Positions 60,030-64,000 of a stretch of 64,000 nucleotides of DNA are shown here, piece after piece. Where the stretch lies: positions 3,678,170 to 3,742,169 of the forward strand of contig NZ_CP014480.1 of NCBI RefSeq assembly GCF_001580365.1, read 5' to 3'. The translations under genes and the position numbers were made by a program. The notes below the pieces were generated by a model. It was not told where the DNA came from. It saw only the letters and a program-made list of their open reading frames with translations, and did not search any database. The stretch comes from Kocuria turfanensis (GTDB lineage Bacteria > Actinomycetota > Actinomycetes > Actinomycetales > Micrococcaceae). Each line of letters starts with the position of its first letter. The stretch's first letter is position 1.

Positions 60030-62288
60030 ATGGCAGAGACTGTCGCCACGATGGCGGCCGAGCAACTTGCTGTCGAGCGCGCGTACGTCGCGATGCTCTA
60101 CGACCGGCTCGACGAGCTGCGGGCCGAGAAGACGGCGGAGCTCGCGGCCGTGCGCCGCAGCGAGTCGGCCGGCAACCACCAGAACCGCGCGGAGCGTGAC
60201 GCCTTCGCCTCCCACTACGAGGACCGCCTCGCCCAGCTCGAGGCCGTGGACCACCGGCTCGTCTTCGGGCGGCTGGACACGCACGAGGGCGACCGCCGCT
60301 ACGTCGGGCGCATCGGCCTGGCCACCCAGGACCACCAGCGGCTCATGGTCGACTGGCGCGCCCGGGAGGCCGCCGCCTTCTACCAGGCGACCGCGCAGAA
60401 CCACATGGGCATCCGGCGGCGCCGGCACCTGATCCTGGAGGGCCGCGACGTCGCCGCCCTGGAGGACGACGTGCTGGACCCGGAGATGCTCGACGACGAG
60501 GGCGTGCTCCACGGGGAGGGCGCCCTGCTCGCGGCCCTGAACCAGAAGCGCACCGGGCGGATGTCCGACATCGTCGCGACCATCCAGGCCGAGCAGGACA
60601 GGATCATCCGCGCCCCGCTGCCGGGCGTGCGGGTGGTGCAGGGCGGGCCCGGGACCGGCAAGACCGCCGTGGCGCTGCACCGGGCCGCGTACCTGCTCTA
60701 CGAGCACCGGGAGCGGCTGCGCAAGGCCGGGGTGCTCATCGTGGGCCCGTCGTCGTCGTTCCTCTGGTACATCGAGCGCGTGCTGCCCGCGCTGGGGGAG
60801 ACCGGCGTGGTCATGTCCTCGCTGGCCGAGCTGTTCCCCGGCGTCGTCGCCGTTCCGGAGCGGGACCCGCAGACCGCGCAGCTGAAGTCGGGCCTGGACA
60901 TGGCCGACGTCGTCGCCCGTGCCGTGCGCGACCGGCAGAAGGTCCCCGCCCAGGCCCAGGTGCTGCGCGTCGACACGCACCGGGTGACGCTGACCCCGCG
61001 CATCGTCAAGCGTGCCCGGGACAGGGCCCGCGCCACGGGCAAGCCGCACAACGAGGCGCGCAACACCTTCGTGAAGATCGTGCTGCGCGAGCTCACCGAG
61101 CAGCTCGGCGAGCACCTCAACACCACCAGCGGCAACGTGATGGACCGCTCCTACCTCGCCGAGGACATCCGGCAGGCCCGGGACGTGCGGATCGCCCTGA
61201 ACCTCGCGTGGATGCCGCTGTCCCCGCAGACGCTGGTCGACCAGCTGTTCAGCAAGCGGCACTACCTCGAGTCGGCGGCCCCGCACCTGGACGCCGCCCA
61301 GATCGAGGCGCTGCTGCGCCCGGCCGGCAGTCCGTTCACGGTGGCCGACGTGCCGCTGCTGGACGAGGCCGCCGAGCTGCTGGGCGACCTCGAGCAGGCC
61401 GGGGTGCGCCGGCGGGCCGAGTCGGAGCGCGAGCAGCGCAAGGCCACGGACAACGCCGAGCGTGCGCTGCAGAACATGCACCAGAGCCTCGAGGACGTCG
61501 GCGCCGACGGCATCGTCACCGCCTCCCAGCTGACGGACTTCAACGCCGCGACCCAGCACCGCATGACCGCGGCCGAGGCGGCCACCGCCGACCGCACGTG
61601 GGCCTACGGGCACGTCGTCGTCGACGAGGCGCAGGAGCTGTCCCCGATGCAGTGGCGGGTGCTCATGCGCCGGTGCCCCATGAAGTCCTTCACCGTGGTC
61701 GGGGACATCGCCCAGGCCGGCTCGGCCACCGCGGCGCACAGCTGGCGGGACGCCCTCGAGCCGTTCGTGGGGGAGCGCTTCGCCCTCGACGAGCTCACGG
61801 TCAACTACCGCACCCCGGCCGCGATCGCCGAGGCCGCCGTCGACGTCGCCCGTGCCGCCGGCCTGGACATCTCCGCGCCGCGGGCCGTGCGGGAGGGCGA
61901 GCCTCCGGTCGTCAGCCGGGTCGGCCCCGCCGAGGTGGTCGGGTCCGTGCTCGACCAGGTCCGCTCCGAGCTCGAGCTCGTCAACGGCGGACTCGTGGCC
62001 GTGATCGTGCCCGAGGACCGCGTGCCCGAGATCGGCGCAGCGCTGGCGGAGGAGATGCCCGGGCTGGTCGGCGCCGGGGTGCGCCGCCTGGACCGGCAGG
62101 TCGTGGTGCTCTCCGCCTGGGACGCCAAGGGCCTGGAGTTCGACTCCGTCGTGCTGCTGGAGCCGCAGGCCCTGCTGGACGAGGTCGGCGGCGGGGTCGG
62201 CAACCTGTACGTGGCCATGACCCGCCCCACCCAGCGCCTGCGCATCGTCGCCGCCGCGGGGCTGCCGGACGGTCTCGACCGCTTCTGA
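60030..62288 (+). CDS. HelD/HelR-type RNA polymerase-associated SF1 ATPase
   Basis: This 752-residue UvrD-like protein has an N-terminal coiled coil (about residues 1-75, VERAYVAMLYDRLDELRAEK), a GRLDTHEGDRRYVGRIGL segment, Walker A GGPGTGKT (about 205-212), DEAQ box (VVVDEAQELSPMQWRVL, about 529-545), GDIAQAGSATAAHSW, NYRTP, and AWDAKGLEFDSVVL plus YVAMTRPTQRL. Domain order and size fit actinobacterial HelD, which pulls stalled RNA polymerase off DNA; a subgroup (HelR) gives rifamycin tolerance. Assignment to HelR versus HelD cannot be decided here. Confidence 0.85.
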   Translation: MAETVATMAAEQLAVERAYVAMLYDRLDELRAEKTAELAAVRRSESAGNHQNRAERDAFASHYEDRLAQLEAVDHRLVFGRLDTHEGDRRYVGRIGLATQDHQRLMVDWRAREAAAFYQATAQNHMGIRRRRHLILEGRDVAALEDDVLDPEMLDDEGVLHGEGALLAALNQKRTGRMSDIVATIQAEQDRIIRAPLPGVRVVQGGPGTGKTAVALHRAAYLLYEHRERLRKAGVLIVGPSSSFLWYIERVLPALGETGVVMSSLAELFPGVVAVPERDPQTAQLKSGLDMADVVARAVRDRQKVPAQAQVLRVDTHRVTLTPRIVKRARDRARATGKPHNEARNTFVKIVLRELTEQLGEHLNTTSGNVMDRSYLAEDIRQARDVRIALNLAWMPLSPQTLVDQLFSKRHYLESAAPHLDAAQIEALLRPAGSPFTVADVPLLDEAAELLGDLEQAGVRRRAESEREQRKATDNAERALQNMHQSLEDVGADGIVTASQLTDFNAATQHRMTAAEAATADRTWAYGHVVVDEAQELSPMQWRVLMRRCPMKSFTVVGDIAQAGSATAAHSWRDALEPFVGERFALDELTVNYRTPAAIAEAAVDVARAAGLDISAPRAVREGEPPVVSRVGPAEVVGSVLDQVRSELELVNGGLVAVIVPEDRVPEIGAALAEEMPGLVGAGVRRLDRQVVVLSAWDAKGLEFDSVVLLEPQALLDEVGGGVGNLYVAMTRPTQRLRIVAAAGLPDGLDRF

Positions 62289-62302
62289 CGCCGGACCGGG
62301 GA

Positions 62303-62350
62303 CAGGGCGCGGACGGGAGGCCCGTCCGCGCCCTGGTACCTTGGAATCCG
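62303..62350 (+). promoter_or_regulatory. 15-bp hairpin followed by the leaderless promoter of tyrS
   Basis: CAGGGCGCGGACGGG (62303-62317), loop AGG, complement (62321-62335): a perfect stem acting as terminator for the helicase gene. Immediately after it TACCTT (62337-62342) ends seven bases before GTG 62350. Confidence 0.6.
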
Positions 62351-63660
62351 TGTCGAACGCAATTGATCTGAACTCCCAGCACAACGACCCGGCCTTCGCC
62401 AACATCTGGCAGGAGCTGCAGTGGCGCGGCCTGGTTCACGTGTCGACCGACGAGTCGGCGCTCGAGAAGTCGCTGTCGGAGGAGAAGGTCACCTATTACT
62501 GCGGGTTCGACCCCACCGCCGCGTCCCTGCACCTGGGCCACCTGGTCCAGCTGCTGCTCATGCGCCGGCTCCAGCTGGCCGGGCACCACCCGATCGGACT
62601 GGTCGGCGGGTCCACCGGGCTGATCGGCGACCCCCGGCAGAGCTCCGAGCGGATCCTGAACTCCAAGGAGACGGTGGCGCAGTGGGTGGACCTGCTGCGC
62701 GGACAGGTCGAGCGGTTCCTCTCCTTCGAGGGGGAGAACCGGGCGGTGATGGTCAACAACCTGGACTGGACCTCCCAGCTGTCGGCCATCGACTTCCTGC
62801 GCGACATCGGCAAGCACTTCCGGGTGGGCACGATGATCAAGAAGGAGATCGTCGCCAAGCGGCTCAACTCGGACGAAGGGATCTCCTACACCGAGTTCAG
62901 CTACCAGATCCTGCAGGGCCTGGACTACCTGAACCTCTACCGGGAGCACGGCTGCACCCTGCAGACCGGCGGCTCCGACCAGTGGGGCAACCTCACCTCC
63001 GGCACCGAGCTGATCCGCAAGGTCGAGGGCACGGCGGTGCACGCGATCGGGACGCCCCTGATCACCAACTCGGACGGCACCAAGTTCGGCAAGTCCGAGG
63101 GCAACGCGGTGTGGCTGGACCCCGAGCTGACCTCGCCGTACGCCTTCTACCAGTTCTGGCTCAACACCGCCGACGCCGACGTGGTGGACCGGCTGAAGGT
63201 CTTCACCTTCAAGTCCCGCACGGAGATCGAGGAGCTGGCCCGGCGCACCGCGGAGGAGCCCTACAAGCGGGAGGCACAGAAGGTGCTGGCCTGGGAGGTC
63301 AACTCGCTGGTGCACGGGGTCGAGGCCACAGAGAAGGCGATCGCGGCCTCGGCCGCGGTCTTCGGCCGCGGCGAGCTGGGGCAGCTGGACGCCGGCACCC
63401 TGGAGTCCGTGGCCCGGGAGCTGCCCGGGGCCAGCGTGGAGCCCGGCCGGCTGCAGGTGGCCGATCTGCTGGTGGCCACCGGCCTGTCCGAGTCGAAGTC
63501 CGCCGCGCGCCGCACCCTCAAGGAGGGCGGGGCCTACGTGAACAACGAGAAGGTCGTCGGCGAGGACGCCGAGCTGGCCCCGGACCAGCTCCTGCACGGG
63601 CGCTGGGCGCTGCTGCGCCGGGGCAAGAAGCACCTCGCCGCGGTGACCGTGCGCCCCTGA
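62350..63660 (+). CDS. tyrS: Tyrosine-tRNA ligase
   Basis: The 436-residue class I synthetase has CGFDPTAASLHLGHL (HLGH at about 61-64), GGSDQWGNLTSG, the KMSKS-type KFGKS (245-249) and a C-terminal S4 RNA-binding domain (about 350-430). GTG 62350 is preferred over TTG 62341 because the -10 hexamer covers the latter. No T-box is seen. The rRNA operon follows downstream, as is usual in actinobacteria. Confidence 0.96.
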   Translation: MSNAIDLNSQHNDPAFANIWQELQWRGLVHVSTDESALEKSLSEEKVTYYCGFDPTAASLHLGHLVQLLLMRRLQLAGHHPIGLVGGSTGLIGDPRQSSERILNSKETVAQWVDLLRGQVERFLSFEGENRAVMVNNLDWTSQLSAIDFLRDIGKHFRVGTMIKKEIVAKRLNSDEGISYTEFSYQILQGLDYLNLYREHGCTLQTGGSDQWGNLTSGTELIRKVEGTAVHAIGTPLITNSDGTKFGKSEGNAVWLDPELTSPYAFYQFWLNTADADVVDRLKVFTFKSRTEIEELARRTAEEPYKREAQKVLAWEVNSLVHGVEATEKAIAASAAVFGRGELGQLDAGTLESVARELPGASVEPGRLQVADLLVATGLSESKSAARRTLKEGGAYVNNEKVVGEDAELAPDQLLHGRWALLRRGKKHLAAVTVRP

Positions 63661-63683
63661 TCACGACCCTCAGAATCCGGCAG

Positions 63684-63731
63684 CCCCGTCCGCGAACCGC
63701 GTTTGCGGCACCCCGGACGGGGGTGTAATGT
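63684..63731 (+). promoter_or_regulatory. Hairpin after tyrS and upstream rrn promoter candidate
   Basis: CCCCGTCCG (from about 63684) and CGGACGGGG (about 63714-63722) can close a stem over 21 bases. TTGCGG (63703-63708), 17 bases and TAATGT (63726-63731) are a possible first promoter for the rRNA operon. Confidence 0.45.
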
Positions 63732-63863
63732 TCATCGAGTCGTCAGGCGGGGCCGAGAGGCCGGCCGGCGACAGTCCCGCAAAGAGCAGCCCGGCCCCGT
63801 GCCGAGCCAAGTTCATGCGGGAACGACCGTCCTGACGGGACCGGATCGGGTGCCGACGTCAAG

Positions 63864-64000
63864 TTGACACTCCGGAGACGGGCCGCGTAGGATGGACGAG
63901 CTGCCTCAGGCTGGGAACACTGGTTCCGAGACCGAACGGCACGAAGAAGATACCACTCACGAGTTTCGGGGCCTTTGGGGTCCTGGTTCTTGGTCTGTTG
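63864..64000 (+). promoter_or_regulatory. Ribosomal RNA operon promoter and start of leader
   Basis: TTGACA (63864-63869), 18 bases and TAGGAT (63888-63893) form the strongest sigma-70-type promoter in the window. The following ~100 bases have lower GC and no reading frame, end in TTCTTGGTCTGTTG, and resemble an rrn leader just before its boxA antiterminator. A position after tyrS is typical for rrn operons in this group. The 16S gene itself is outside the window; the 340 bases after tyrS contain no other gene. Confidence 0.75.

Overview
The window is about 64 kb of very GC-rich chromosomal DNA, with almost every base in a gene. Gene content and order point to an actinobacterium of the family Micrococcaceae, most like Kocuria or a close relative: pgsA-cinA-clgR-DUF3046-recA-recX, dapA next to an RNase J gene, infC-rpmI-rplT-rRNA methylase-pheST, argCJBDFR, a lexA/LysM divergent pair, and a PriA-type HisA. 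The genus is an inference. No prophage, insertion sequence, CRISPR array, tRNA gene or plasmid-like segment was seen. The window starts inside pnp and ends in the promoter and leader of what is probably a ribosomal RNA operon.

Layout. 1-7.5 kb: 3' part of pnp, an M16 zinc protease, dapB, a membrane/TPR-like protein, dapA, RNase J. 7.5-14.7 kb: ftsK, pgsA, cinA, clgR, DUF3046, recA, recX. 14.8-17.2 kb: miaB-miaA. 17.2-18.8 kb (minus strand): a TMEM175-type channel and an LssY-C protein. 18.9-24.5 kb: dapF, an RsmC-like methylase (minus), hflX, a DinG-family helicase. 24.5-26.1 kb: divergent lexA and a LysM membrane protein. 26.1-31.5 kb: a pair of SMR transporters, then hisC, hisB, hisH, a small membrane protein, priA (hisA) and an SseB protein. 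31.5-40.3 kb: DUF1844, DUF503, infC, rpmI, rplT, rRNA methylase, a Nudix hydrolase, a repeat array, a small HExxH protein, pheS, pheT. 40.5-43.6 kb: a membrane protein, then an M1 metallopeptidase and a quinone-oxidoreductase-like protein on the minus strand. 43.9-58.7 kb: argCJBDFR, then an interruption (two paralogous acyl-CoA-ligase-type enzymes, an ankyrin protein, a catalase), then argG-argH. 58.7-63.7 kb: mpg glycosylase, apt, a HelD-type helicase, tyrS. 63.7-64 kb: rrn promoter region.

How the parts work together. Three dap genes supply lysine and diaminopimelate. The his and arg clusters supply histidine and arginine, with ArgR-type operators before argC and argG. The SOS response is represented by recA, recX, lexA and the LysM protein, with LexA-type operators before recA and between lexA and the LysM gene. 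ClgR lies behind a candidate SigR/SigH-type stress promoter.

The main observations outside gene content are regulatory. At least ten start codons sit 6-7 bases after a TANNNT hexamer, which means leaderless mRNAs. infC starts with ATT behind a terminator-like leader hairpin. A proline-rich leaderless small ORF overlaps the SMR transporter start. A 19-bp tandem array with two inverted copies lies between two convergent genes. No clearly new multi-gene system was found; the best candidates for something undescribed are the repeat array and the SMR leader ORF.
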